Below, piece by piece: positions 56,213 to 64,000 of a DNA stretch of 64,000 nucleotides; position 1 is the stretch's first letter, and each line of letters opens with the position of its first letter. This DNA comes from Rhizobium sp. ASV8 (lineage in GTDB: Bacteria; Pseudomonadota; Alphaproteobacteria; Rhizobiales; Rhizobiaceae). Location: NCBI RefSeq assembly GCF_016429255.1, contig NZ_JAELUG010000013.1, forward strand, positions 18,756-82,755. The letters run 5' to 3'. Under the pieces are notes generated by a model, which worked only from the letters and a program-made list of their open reading frames with translations, was not told where the DNA came from and searched no databases. Made by a program: the position numbers and the translations under genes.

Positions 56213-56417
56213 GAGATTTGCTGATTGACGAATGTGGTGAGGCAACGGATCAGCCTCTTCTGCCCCACGGCTCGCGTGAAGTGCTACGCCTGTAGCCAAT
56301 ACTCATTGAGCAATTAAGCAAGCATTTACTGTTCTTCACCTTTTTGGTCGATTTTTTTGCGAGGCGGATTGGTCCGTGCGAACTGATTAGTAACGACCGC
56401 ACCGACTGTGCCTGCAA

Positions 56418-56654
56418 TCAAACAACAGACTGCAACGGAGCTGCGATGATGTTCGCAGGAGCTTTGTCGATTGGCTCAATCTCATCCCCTGCCGTTTGGG
56501 GAACATTGTCTCCGTTGGGCTTTTCGTATGCTGCCAACTGAGTCCTCGCACTCGCGAGCTCGCCTGCAAGGCTATCGATGGCATTGGCATAGAGCTCGAC
56601 TTCACCTTGCAGCAGCTCCATTTGCTTCTTGAGGGATTTTACGAAAGTCGACAT
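56418..56654 (-). CDS. Phage-associated coiled-coil small protein
   Basis: 78-residue protein; residues about 5-45 form a heptad-rich amphipathic helix (VKSLKKQMELLQGEVELYANAIDSLAGELASARTQLAAYE), the rest is a Pro/Asp-rich tail. No known domain. It lies 10 bp after the DUF4376-type gene within the same minus-strand run, so it is probably a virion accessory or tail-associated protein. Confidence 0.6.
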   Translation of the reverse strand: MSTFVKSLKKQMELLQGEVELYANAIDSLAGELASARTQLAAYEKPNGDNVPQTAGDEIEPIDKAPANIIAAPLQSVV

Positions 56655-56664
56655 TCAGGACTCC

Positions 56665-57333
56665 TTAAGCTGCGGGCGCTGCGGAGCCACCGGACGGCCA
56701 CGCGAACGCATCAACTTCGGCCTTCGTGGTGATGGTGCCCGCGACGATCTCGGCGTTGACAGTGCCTTCAGCCGCAAAGCTTGCCTGCACGTGCGCGCCG
56801 ACCGCATTAGCGACCGCCATCATCTGCGTAGTCGTCAGCTCGACAAAGCCGGCCGTTGTCTTGAATCGCACCAGCACATCCGGGTTTGCCTGCACGAAAT
56901 TATAGGCTCCGGTAATCAACGACTGGCTGGCGCGATCGGTCATGACCTGCATGCCATTGAGAACGATACCGCCAGTCTCGACCGCGTAGCGCTTGGAAGC
57001 AGCATAGGCGTAGAGATCGACCGGAGGCGGTTCAGGAGACCAGCTGGCGACGATCGCCAGCAGGCTTGCCGGCGTCTCCGGCCAGTCGCCGGCAGAAGCG
57101 ATCAGCGCGGCTTCCTTGTTGCTCAACTGGTCGAGGATCGCTTGCCTGTCGGTCACATCCAGTCCGGAGGTGATCTTGGCGGCAAGCGCCAGCCAGAAAT
57201 CCGGCACATTGTAGATCTGCTGCCGGCCGAGCCAGAAGGCAACGGACGCCATCCAGCGATCGGCCTTGTTCTCCGATCGAGCGGCGAGCAGCGCCTCGAC
57301 CATCGGTTCATACATGCTGTCAATGCGGTACAT
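56665..57333 (-). CDS. Phage tail-region protein with DUF4376-like domain
   Basis: 222-residue protein. The C-terminal half (YAASKRYAVETGGIVLNGM, SLITGAYNFVQANPDVLVRFKT, FVELTTTQMMAVANAVGAHVQASFAAEG) matches the DUF4376 pattern often found beside tail-fibre genes. The N-terminal half (RIDSMYEPMVEALLAARSEN, WMASVAFWLGRQQIYNV) is helical and unassigned. ATG 57333 with AGGA upstream is preferred to a longer ORF. Presumed tail or tail-assembly role. Confidence 0.72.
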   Translation of the reverse strand: MYRIDSMYEPMVEALLAARSENKADRWMASVAFWLGRQQIYNVPDFWLALAAKITSGLDVTDRQAILDQLSNKEAALIASAGDWPETPASLLAIVASWSPEPPPVDLYAYAASKRYAVETGGIVLNGMQVMTDRASQSLITGAYNFVQANPDVLVRFKTTAGFVELTTTQMMAVANAVGAHVQASFAAEGTVNAEIVAGTITTKAEVDAFAWPSGGSAAPAA

Positions 57334-57349
57334 GGCAGTCCTTCCTGCG

Positions 57350-57769
57350 TTAGTTTTTGGCAAAGGCCCGCACCGCCTGCCAGTCGATGGCGGCAACGGC
57401 GCGGATTTCGGGAGCGGTTTTGGCGGCGGCAAGGGCAGCGTTTGCCGATCGGCGCAAGGCCTCGATCATCTCAGCGCCAACCTTCCAGCGTTGGTCGCGC
57501 GTCAGGATCTCGACGGCCTTGTCAAAGCGGCTCACGTCATGTTCGGCGGCCTCGGCCGTGATGTGCGGCGTTTCGCCTTCGGAGACGTTTGCGCCCTGTT
57601 CACGATCGGCCACGATCGACAACGCCTCGCTGATCTTCAGTGCATAGACGGCATCCTGACCGGGAATGACGGTGACGAACAGCATACGCGCCAGCCGCAC
57701 TTGCCGATCAATGTCGGTCTGCGCCTCGATGCGCTCCAAGGTGAGATCGGCGGGAACGTTAAACAGCAT
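57350..57769 (-). CDS. Phage hypothetical protein (139 aa)
   Basis: 139-residue, mostly helical protein: LTLERIEAQTDIDRQVRLARMLFV, AVYALKISEALSIVA, WKVGAEMIEALRRSANAALAAAKTAPEIRAV. No domain recognised. Its start overlaps the previous gene by 11 nt and its stop is 16 bp from the DUF4376-type gene, so it is part of the tail-distal operon. A tail accessory or chaperone role is possible by position only. Confidence 0.62.
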   Translation of the reverse strand: MLFNVPADLTLERIEAQTDIDRQVRLARMLFVTVIPGQDAVYALKISEALSIVADREQGANVSEGETPHITAEAAEHDVSRFDKAVEILTRDQRWKVGAEMIEALRRSANAALAAAKTAPEIRAVAAIDWQAVRAFAKN

Positions 57770-58190
57770 GAATGGTCACCTCGAAATGGTGGAAGGCCGC
57801 AGGGGCGATGAAGGAGAACCGATAGTCGCCCAGAGCGTCGGTGATGAATTCAAAGATCCCATCCTCGATCGCGGTCATGGCGTTGCCGTGCATGACCGAC
57901 GTACCAGCCGGCACCTCAAAGCGCACTGAGCCCACGCCATCGGCGCGGATTGTATATTCGGTGACATCGAGCACGCGGCCCTTCGGCGTAATGACGCCGG
58001 CAAGGACATAGGAAGTCGCGTCAAGATCGAAGGAATAGCGCTCGGCCGGCACCATCATGACGGCGTAGCCCTCGCCATGAAGCGAGGCAAAGCGCGACAG
58101 GAGGCTTGGAGCGCAGTTGCCATGCTGCCGGATGCGCCCATCCGAGCCATAGATAAGGTAGTGAACCGATGTGGTCTCTAACGCGGTCAT
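57759..58190 (-). CDS. Phage hypothetical protein downstream of the tail-tip gene (143 aa)
   Basis: 143-residue, beta-rich protein (SVHYLIYGSDGRIRQHGNCAP, YAVMMVPAERYSFDLDATSYVLAGVITPKG, YTIRADGVGSVRFEVPAGTSVMHG, YRFSFIAPAAFHHFEVTIHAV). ATG 58190 follows the stop of the tail-tip gene by four bases with AGGTAGG spanning the junction, so translation is coupled. It may be a fibre-like or baseplate protein; no named family. Confidence 0.65.
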   Translation of the reverse strand: MTALETTSVHYLIYGSDGRIRQHGNCAPSLLSRFASLHGEGYAVMMVPAERYSFDLDATSYVLAGVITPKGRVLDVTEYTIRADGVGSVRFEVPAGTSVMHGNAMTAIEDGIFEFITDALGDYRFSFIAPAAFHHFEVTIHAV

Positions 58191-58194
58191 AGAC

Positions 58195-61100
58195 CTACCT
58201 CTTGAAAGCGGTCGCGACGATATTGGTTTCGCGCCACCCGATGTTGTTGCCGGGTGGGACGTAGAGCTGGAAAGTGTAGGCGTGATAGCCGGGACCGGGC
58301 GCATCATAGAGCGCCGGCACGCCAACGAGGCCGGCCGTGTAGGTCGATTGGGTGGTGGTCTGGCCCGCACCGCCTGAACTGCCGCCGCCGCTCACGGATA
58401 CGATCGACTGGACCACACCGAGGTAATAGGTCTGGCTGAAGATCGCCAAGCCGTTGCGGAAGATGTTGCATCCGATCGGCTGCGCGTCTTTGCCGTTGTT
58501 GTTCTGGCCATACTGGCCGAGCGACATCGCATTGATCATGACGCGGCTATCGCCGTCGACCGCAATGCCAACGGCAGCAAGATTGATCGTGGTGCCGGAG
58601 CCGATCACCTGCAGATCCCCAACGCGGCCGGCGTTCATCGCCGTCACCGCACCGGGTGCAATCTTGTCGATCGTGACGCCGGCCAAAATCAGCTTGTCGG
58701 TGGTGATCGCATTGGTGGCGATCTGAGCAGCCGTGATCGCGTTTGCGGCGATCTTGTTGCCGGTGATCGCTCCATCTACGATCAGCTCGCCGGAGGTTGC
58801 GCGGCGCATAACCGGTTTCGACCAATAACAGGAATTGCCCGCGCCCGCCGTCTTGTCGACTTGCAGGAGCATCGCGATCTTCACGCATCCAGTCGGAATC
58901 GTGTAGCGGCCCTGCAGGCGTATCCAGCTGTTCTTCACCGTGGTTTGAGTGACAAACCCGTAGGTCACGGCTCCGTTGAAAGAATACTGGATCACCAAGA
59001 TGTTGGCGGTGTTTGGGTCGGTATTGTAGACCCAAGCGTCGAATGCATAGGTCTCGCCCGCCGTCACCGCGATCGTCTTCGATGTGCAGCAGTCACGCCC
59101 CAACGACTGAACGACATAGCCCGCCGCATCACCTGATACCGTATCGAGATAGAATGCCTGAAGGTTCTGGGTCGCCCAGCCGTCAAGGTTGCCGCCCTGC
59201 CAGCCGTTATCTGCCATGTTGGAGAAGTCGGTCAGGACGAGCGACTTGGCGGTGATTGCGCCGGCCGCGATCTGGTTGGCACCGATGGTGTTGGCCGCGA
59301 TCTTGTCGCCGGTAATGGAGCCGCCTGCGATCGTCGCAGCAGTCACCGCGCCGGCCGCGATCGTGCCCGCCGCGACCGCGCCGGCCGCGATCTTCCCGGC
59401 CGTAACGGCATTGGTGGCGATCTTGTCGGCCGATACCGCACCGGTGGCGATGTTGCCGCCAGAAACAACGGTCACGCCACCATCGCTCCAGGCTGTCGGC
59501 TCGATCTGATTAGCGTTGGCTTCGCCAAAGTACATGCGCGTCAGCCAAAGATAGCTATCTCCCTGACCTGCCACAGTTCCCTTCATTCGAAAGAAGACGA
59601 TAACCTTGGCGGCGTTCGCCGGCATCTGAACCTTGCCCCAAAAGCGGCTGTAGTTCGCCAAACTCTTCAGTGGATCAATATTGTGATACGCAGGAAAGAC
59701 GCCCCAACTTGGGTACGAGATCAGGTTGCCGTTGGCGTCCAAAACAGCAAGATACGGCTGCACGCCATTGCACCGATGACCGAGGTAGTAGACGGACAGC
59801 TCGTACCAACCGCTCGCCTTGACACCAAACTCTCGCCTATTTCCGTAGGCGTCGAGCGCCATCACACCATATTCGATTCCCTGATTGCCGTTGATCTGGC
59901 GGATCTCGATCGAACCCGGTAGTGGAGCATAGGTGTCGGTCCGCAACCCGTACGTGAAGCTGGCCGCATCGTTCGAGTACTCCGGCCCCCAACCCGTCAG
60001 ACCGGCCAAAAGATCGGTATTCGACAAGAGGTTGCCGCCATTGCCGATAGCCAGCGCCTTTGCCGAGACGGAACCGGCTGCAAGTTTGTCGGCTGTTATC
60101 GCTCCCGCCGCGATCTGTGCGGCCGAGACCGCGCCAGCGGCGATTGTACCAGTCGTCACCGCATCTGCAGCAATTTTGCCTGCCGTTATCGCGCTCGCAC
60201 CAATCATGTTGGCCGAGATCGAACCGTCGACGATGAGGTTGGCGGCGTTAGCACGACGAATGACTACACGACCAATATCGAAATTCTTGGCTGCTGTGTT
60301 GCTTACCCAATTGATGAACTGGACAACCATGAACTTAGCAGCGCTGGGAACGATGATTTTGCCGTTGCGTGCCGTCCATTCACCTCCGGCACCACCGTTA
60401 CTTACCAGGTCCGTGAAACCTACGCCTTGATCATCGGGCGGCTGTAACGCTTGCTTTTCACCATCAAACCAAATGATGCGAACGAATAGACCGGCGTTGG
60501 TCACGACATCAGTCTTGTAGAAAACCTCCCAATACAAGGCCCCGTTGCTGCCCACGGCAATCGGTGCCCCGCTAGCATAGACCGAAGTCGCTCCGGCTAC
60601 TGGCTTTGCGAGCCGCATATACGTTTTGCCGGAAACCGCGTTCGCGACGTCGGTTACCCACGTAAGCGTGCCCCCGGCCTCACCTTGTAGGTAATAGTAA
60701 TCAGTAGGCGGGCTACCTACGTCTTCCCATTGTCCGTTGGGGACAAGGTTCTCCCAGTCCTGCAAGACAATGTTTTTCGCAACGATAGCGTTGGCTGCAA
60801 TCTTGTCTGTCGTGATCGCTTTCGCTGCAACTTTGGCAGCCGTGATTGCACCATCCACGATCAACTCCGCGCCAGACGCGCGGCGCATCACCGGCTTCGA
60901 CCATGCTATTCCTGGCGCCGGCAGCGCACCGCCATGCGCATTGTAAAGGCCCATACGAACCTTGGCGACACCTGCCGGAACCGTGGCTTGCCCCTTGAGG
61001 CGAACCCACTTGTTCTGAATGGACGTAACCCCATCAACATATGTGTTGAAGATACTGGCGTTGTTTGCGTCGTATCCGAACAACCAGATCGAAGCCCCTT

Positions 61101-63963
61101 CCGCTGAAGCATTGTTCTGGACCCAGACATCAAGGAAGTATTGCTCGCCGGGGTTCACCGCGATCATGCGGCTCAAAAACTGGGCCCATTGAGCCGTTGA
61201 TCTCGCGTACCACCCGGAAGCGTCACCCTCGCCGTTAGAATAGGCATAGGCGTAAAGGCCAGAGAACTCCCAACCTTCAAGGTTGCCGGCCTGCCAGCCG
61301 TTGTCGGCCATGTTCGACGTATCGGCCAGCACGAGATGCTTTGCGGTGATGTTATTGGCTGCGATCTTGTCGGCCGTAATCGCATTGGCCTGCAGCTTGG
61401 GGGTCGAGATCGCGCCGTCCGCGATCTTGGTCACGGTGATTGCGGAATCGGCCAGCTTGGTGGCGTCAATGGCAAGGGCCGCCAGCTTGCTGTTGGTGAT
61501 AGCGCCGTCGGCGATCTTTGACGGAACTATGGTGCCATCGGCAAGCTTGCTCGCATCGACGGCGAGCGCGGCAAGCTTGTTGCTGGTTATGGCATTGTCG
61601 GCGATCTGCGCACTGTTCAGCGTGCCGTTAACATCGCCGGCAGCAACCGCCGTCGTCCAGGCGCCGTTGTGGTAGCGGTAGAGCTTGCCATCTGTCGTTA
61701 GAAAAACCTGCCGGCCTTCGGTGTTTCCCGTTGTCGGCAAGGCGTTCACGACCTCGACTGCCTTGATGCCAATGGCAAGAGCGGTCGCATCCACCGCGCC
61801 CTGGGCGATCGCTCGCGCCGTGACCGCACCATCCGCCAACTTGGAGGCGATCACCGCATTGCTCGCCAGCACATCGGCGGTAACGGCAGCCACCTCGATC
61901 TTCGCCGTCGAAACAGCCTTGTCGGCAAGCTTCAGATTGGTGATTGCCTCATCCATGATCTTCGCGGCCGTCACGGCTGCATCTGCGATCTTCGACTGGA
62001 TGATCGCGCCGTCGAAAATATCGACCGCTTGAATGAGGACATTAGGGGTCTTGACGGTCAGCCAGGCCGACCACTCCGTTGGCCGGTTTGATTGCGGGAG
62101 ATAGCGGCCGCGCGCTTCATAGTCGACGTTCGGCAAGGTCCATTGCCCGGAGAGAACCCACGAATAAGGCGCAGCATAGGGATTGCTGTCGCTGTCGAAG
62201 ACCATGTCGCCGCTGGCCTTCACGCGAACCTGCACCCACACGCCTGCAACGTCATCGAGATCCGGCGCGCAGCTGATCTTGATCGCCGGGCGGCGGTCAA
62301 TCCCGCCGGCGTCCTTGATCGTGGAGGGTTCGACAGTCCAGCCGATCATCGACTGTGACGGAGGAGTGATAGGACCTAGCCAGCCTGTGGCAGTCGGCAG
62401 TTGCAGTCCCGGATGCCAATCGTAATCAGCGGGGTCGATCTCCTTCAGGGTGACGACGATCAGGAAATTGGCTTGCGGCTCGACTTTGACGACGAGGAAT
62501 TTCTTCTCGTCATAGCCATTGCGCGCCGAGGACCAGGAAACGACGTCGTTCGGCTCGAGCGGATAGGCATCCGGCGGCAGCGAAATCTGATGCACCCGAA
62601 AGCGCCGATAGTCCTGGATCATCGCCACACCGACGCGCTGCACCTGATTGGCGAACGGGACTGCGAGCAGCTGTACCTGGGCCGGCAGGCGCCGATAGCC
62701 ATCCTGAGCTTCGAGATCGGCGTTGTAGCGTCCCGGCGCATCCTTCGTTGCCCATTTTTCGGCAGGCTCGGGATAGGTGGCTTCGATGGCGTTGTATGTC
62801 GCGGAAAGCGAAGGGAACGGCTCGAAATCCTGCCCCTCAGTAACGATGATATCGTCATCCGTGAAAGAATAGACCGCACCACCCGGCGCACCCACGAGCA
62901 TCTTGAAGACGCCGCCGACTTCCGCCATACGACCGTTGCAGCCCTTCAGCAATTCGGAAATGACATCGAGCGGCTCGCGATCGCACTGCACGTCGTAGCC
63001 GGCACGATAGGCGGCTTCGTTGACGCCGCCACCGATTGGAACCGCCGCATCGCAGGCATTCGCCGCGGCCATCCAGTTGGCCGCCGGCAGGCAGAAGGCG
63101 CCGATATTCTGGCCGCCATAAACCCATTCGGGGCCGTAATAGATGCCGCGGACAAGGTTGTAGATCATCACGGCCGGGTTGGTGCTTCGCTCCCAGGTCG
63201 ATCGATCATTCCAACGATGCGGGCCATTGCCGCCCATCGAAGAATCCTTGCGGATGTCATAGAGCGGCAGCGGATGCGGCTCAAAAAGGCCCGAAGGGAC
63301 ACCGGAAAAAAGGTCCCTGTTGTAGCGCGAGGTCAGGATGGCGATCTGGCAGCCGCGACCGACCATGCTCTGCCGCCACGGCCGGTCGCCGAGACCGCCG
63401 AATTTGGCCATCAGGAACGGATCGGGCGCTCCTTGCGTACCGTCGAGGAACTTGACCCATAGATAGTCCTTGCCCTTGACGCGATACTCGATCACCGGAA
63501 AGCCGCGACCGTCCGGATGTGGCTCTTCCCACAGGACGCCAACCTTACGATCGTCGATCCAGAGGCTGCTGAGGCCGCGCTCGCCACCACGGTTGGGAAG
63601 GCTGCCGATCTCGATGACATCGGTGAAATAGGCATTCGGCGTCTTGCCGTCCTCACCCCAGGTGCCGGCATATTTGCGCCGGCCGGCGGTCGCGTAGCTT
63701 CCGATGATGAAGGACATGGGGTGATCGTCCCCCATGCTGATCTCGAGCTTGGTGCCGGCCGGCTGCTGATCCTTCTTCGCCATCGCCTTTTCGATCAGGG
63801 ACAGGCCGATATTAAGGGCGACCGTCAGGAAAAGCTTGCCGATAGCGCCTATTGGCAGCAGTTGCGCAATCGCGCCGATTGCCGCGACGAGAGGGCCGGC
63901 ATGCGCCACATCCGCCATCAGCCAGAAGCTGAGGACGTTCAAAATCAGAATGAGATATTTCAT
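58195..63963 (-). CDS. Phage tail-tip/host-specificity protein with repeat and jelly-roll-like modules
   Basis: 1922-residue protein, far longer than lambda J. An N-terminal hydrophobic segment (ILILNVLSFWLMADVAHA) is followed by tail-protein sequence up to about residue 640, including MSFIIGSYATAGRRKYAGTWG, LFSGVPSGLFEPHPLPLYDI, MIYNLVRGIYYGPEW and FEPFPSLSATYNAIEATYPEP (Phage-tail_3-like part). A fibronectin-like stretch leads to about 35 copies of a decapeptide repeat (consensus AITADKIAAG) in five blocks. Four beta-rich modules alternate with these blocks. A collagen-free receptor-binding-like C-terminus ends in VGVPALYDAPGPGYHAYTF. ATG 63963 is chosen; a GTG at 63972 has GAGG at short spacing. 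It would seed tail-tip assembly and receptor contact. Confidence 0.88.
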   Translation of the reverse strand: MKYLILILNVLSFWLMADVAHAGPLVAAIGAIAQLLPIGAIGKLFLTVALNIGLSLIEKAMAKKDQQPAGTKLEISMGDDHPMSFIIGSYATAGRRKYAGTWGEDGKTPNAYFTDVIEIGSLPNRGGERGLSSLWIDDRKVGVLWEEPHPDGRGFPVIEYRVKGKDYLWVKFLDGTQGAPDPFLMAKFGGLGDRPWRQSMVGRGCQIAILTSRYNRDLFSGVPSGLFEPHPLPLYDIRKDSSMGGNGPHRWNDRSTWERSTNPAVMIYNLVRGIYYGPEWVYGGQNIGAFCLPAANWMAAANACDAAVPIGGGVNEAAYRAGYDVQCDREPLDVISELLKGCNGRMAEVGGVFKMLVGAPGGAVYSFTDDDIIVTEGQDFEPFPSLSATYNAIEATYPEPAEKWATKDAPGRYNADLEAQDGYRRLPAQVQLLAVPFANQVQRVGVAMIQDYRRFRVHQISLPPDAYPLEPNDVVSWSSARNGYDEKKFLVVKVEPQANFLIVVTLKEIDPADYDWHPGLQLPTATGWLGPITPPSQSMIGWTVEPSTIKDAGGIDRRPAIKISCAPDLDDVAGVWVQVRVKASGDMVFDSDSNPYAAPYSWVLSGQWTLPNVDYEARGRYLPQSNRPTEWSAWLTVKTPNVLIQAVDIFDGAIIQSKIADAAVTAAKIMDEAITNLKLADKAVSTAKIEVAAVTADVLASNAVIASKLADGAVTARAIAQGAVDATALAIGIKAVEVVNALPTTGNTEGRQVFLTTDGKLYRYHNGAWTTAVAAGDVNGTLNSAQIADNAITSNKLAALAVDASKLADGTIVPSKIADGAITNSKLAALAIDATKLADSAITVTKIADGAISTPKLQANAITADKIAANNITAKHLVLADTSNMADNGWQAGNLEGWEFSGLYAYAYSNGEGDASGWYARSTAQWAQFLSRMIAVNPGEQYFLDVWVQNNASAEGASIWLFGYDANNASIFNTYVDGVTSIQNKWVRLKGQATVPAGVAKVRMGLYNAHGGALPAPGIAWSKPVMRRASGAELIVDGAITAAKVAAKAITTDKIAANAIVAKNIVLQDWENLVPNGQWEDVGSPPTDYYYLQGEAGGTLTWVTDVANAVSGKTYMRLAKPVAGATSVYASGAPIAVGSNGALYWEVFYKTDVVTNAGLFVRIIWFDGEKQALQPPDDQGVGFTDLVSNGGAGGEWTARNGKIIVPSAAKFMVVQFINWVSNTAAKNFDIGRVVIRRANAANLIVDGSISANMIGASAITAGKIAADAVTTGTIAAGAVSAAQIAAGAITADKLAAGSVSAKALAIGNGGNLLSNTDLLAGLTGWGPEYSNDAASFTYGLRTDTYAPLPGSIEIRQINGNQGIEYGVMALDAYGNRREFGVKASGWYELSVYYLGHRCNGVQPYLAVLDANGNLISYPSWGVFPAYHNIDPLKSLANYSRFWGKVQMPANAAKVIVFFRMKGTVAGQGDSYLWLTRMYFGEANANQIEPTAWSDGGVTVVSGGNIATGAVSADKIATNAVTAGKIAAGAVAAGTIAAGAVTAATIAGGSITGDKIAANTIGANQIAAGAITAKSLVLTDFSNMADNGWQGGNLDGWATQNLQAFYLDTVSGDAAGYVVQSLGRDCCTSKTIAVTAGETYAFDAWVYNTDPNTANILVIQYSFNGAVTYGFVTQTTVKNSWIRLQGRYTIPTGCVKIAMLLQVDKTAGAGNSCYWSKPVMRRATSGELIVDGAITGNKIAANAITAAQIATNAITTDKLILAGVTIDKIAPGAVTAMNAGRVGDLQVIGSGTTINLAAVGIAVDGDSRVMINAMSLGQYGQNNNGKDAQPIGCNIFRNGLAIFSQTYYLGVVQSIVSVSGGGSSGGAGQTTTQSTYTAGLVGVPALYDAPGPGYHAYTFQLYVPPGNNIGWRETNIVATAFKR
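58771..59235 (-). repeat. Jelly-roll-like module, copy D of an internal duplication
   Basis: Starts TDFSNMADNGWQGGNLDGW and ends WSKPVMRRATSGELIVDG. The pairs NKWVRLKGQATVPAG/NSWIRLQGRYTIPTG and AELIVDG/GELIVDG show common origin with copy A. Confidence 0.75.
59240..59470 (-). repeat. 30-bp tandem repeats encoding decapeptides
   Basis: Seven degenerate 30-bp units in a row (AVSADKIATN, AVTAGKIAAG, AVAAGTIAAG, AVTAATIAGG, SITGDKIAAN, TIGANQIAAG, AITAKSLVLT). Further blocks of the same unit lie near 61340-61990, 60750-60850, 60040-60230 and 58640-58770. Confidence 0.8.
60850..61326 (-). repeat. Jelly-roll-like module, copy A of an internal duplication
   Basis: Part of the tail-tip gene; starts ADTSNMADNGWQAGNLEGW and ends WSKPVMRRASGAELIVDG. 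Strongly similar to 58771-59235. Confidence 0.75.
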
Positions 63964-64000
63964 GGATCGCACGACCTCGATTGGCGCATGGAAAAGGATC

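Noticed and set aside
59240..61990. 30-bp periodic repeats considered as a CRISPR array
   Set aside because: Units are contiguous without unique spacers, degenerate at DNA level and in frame in the tail-tip gene; they are protein repeats.

Overview
The window looks like chromosomal DNA of a fast-growing rhizobium (genus Rhizobium or a close relative). The grounds are: high-GC Alphaproteobacterial codon use; a RIME1-type double palindrome (17352-17456); a second lumazine synthase (RibH2) behind an FMN riboswitch; a BtaB-like betaine-lipid methyltransferase at the left edge; and a high density of ABC uptake systems with GntR/RpiR/TetR regulators. No rRNA, tRNA, CRISPR array, transposase or integrase was recognised.

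Layout. 1-4.2 kb: end of a BtaB-like methyltransferase, two cell-wall hydrolases (GH25 lipoprotein and MltB-type lytic transglycosylase), an EamA exporter and a 25-residue membrane peptide. 4.2-8.9 kb (minus strand): metF with a translationally coupled ArsR-methyltransferase fusion regulator, then ettA and a periplasmic RNase T2. 9-13.9 kb (plus): alpha/beta hydrolase, EamA transporter, class III CoA transferase and a ThDP enzyme, the last two overlapping by ATGA. 13.9-17.2 kb: RidA-like protein, TIGR01244 phosphatase-like protein, aldose-epimerase-like protein and a long L,D-transpeptidase.

17.4-29.3 kb is one catabolic and uptake island. The minus strand carries Fe-alcohol dehydrogenase, aldehyde dehydrogenase, a glutamine-synthetase-like ligase, an APC permease and an N-formylglutamate amidohydrolase. 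Divergently lie an RpiR regulator and a four-gene ABC importer. The set suggests gamma-glutamylation-type amine catabolism, and TGTCACA/TGTGACA words recur in its three control regions. 29.4-33.8 kb: FMN riboswitch-ribH2, two VOC proteins, a methyltransferase-GntR pair and a divergent tautomerase/TetR pair.

33.9-41.4 kb is a sugar locus: minus-strand ABC importer with a Gfo/Idh/MocA dehydrogenase, and a divergent amino-sugar-type kinase plus GntR regulator. 41.5-45.3 kb is metH, whose upstream region carries the same ATAAAGATATCTTTAT palindrome as the metF regulator operon, so the two methionine-cycle loci are probably one regulon. 45.5-52.4 kb: AGE-family epimerase, UPF0303 protein and a small surface-polysaccharide group (TupA-like ATP-grasp, flippase, GumK-like glycosyltransferase, polysaccharide lyase). 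52.5-54.3 kb: two small hypotheticals and a TIM-barrel sugar isomerase/epimerase.

54.4-64 kb is the distal part of a prophage or phage-derived tail/lysis module on the minus strand. Read right to left: a 1922-residue tail-tip protein with decapeptide repeats and duplicated jelly-roll-like modules, small tail-associated proteins, a DUF4376-type protein, a coiled-coil protein, a GH19-like endolysin and two holin-like membrane proteins. The rest of the phage lies beyond the right edge.
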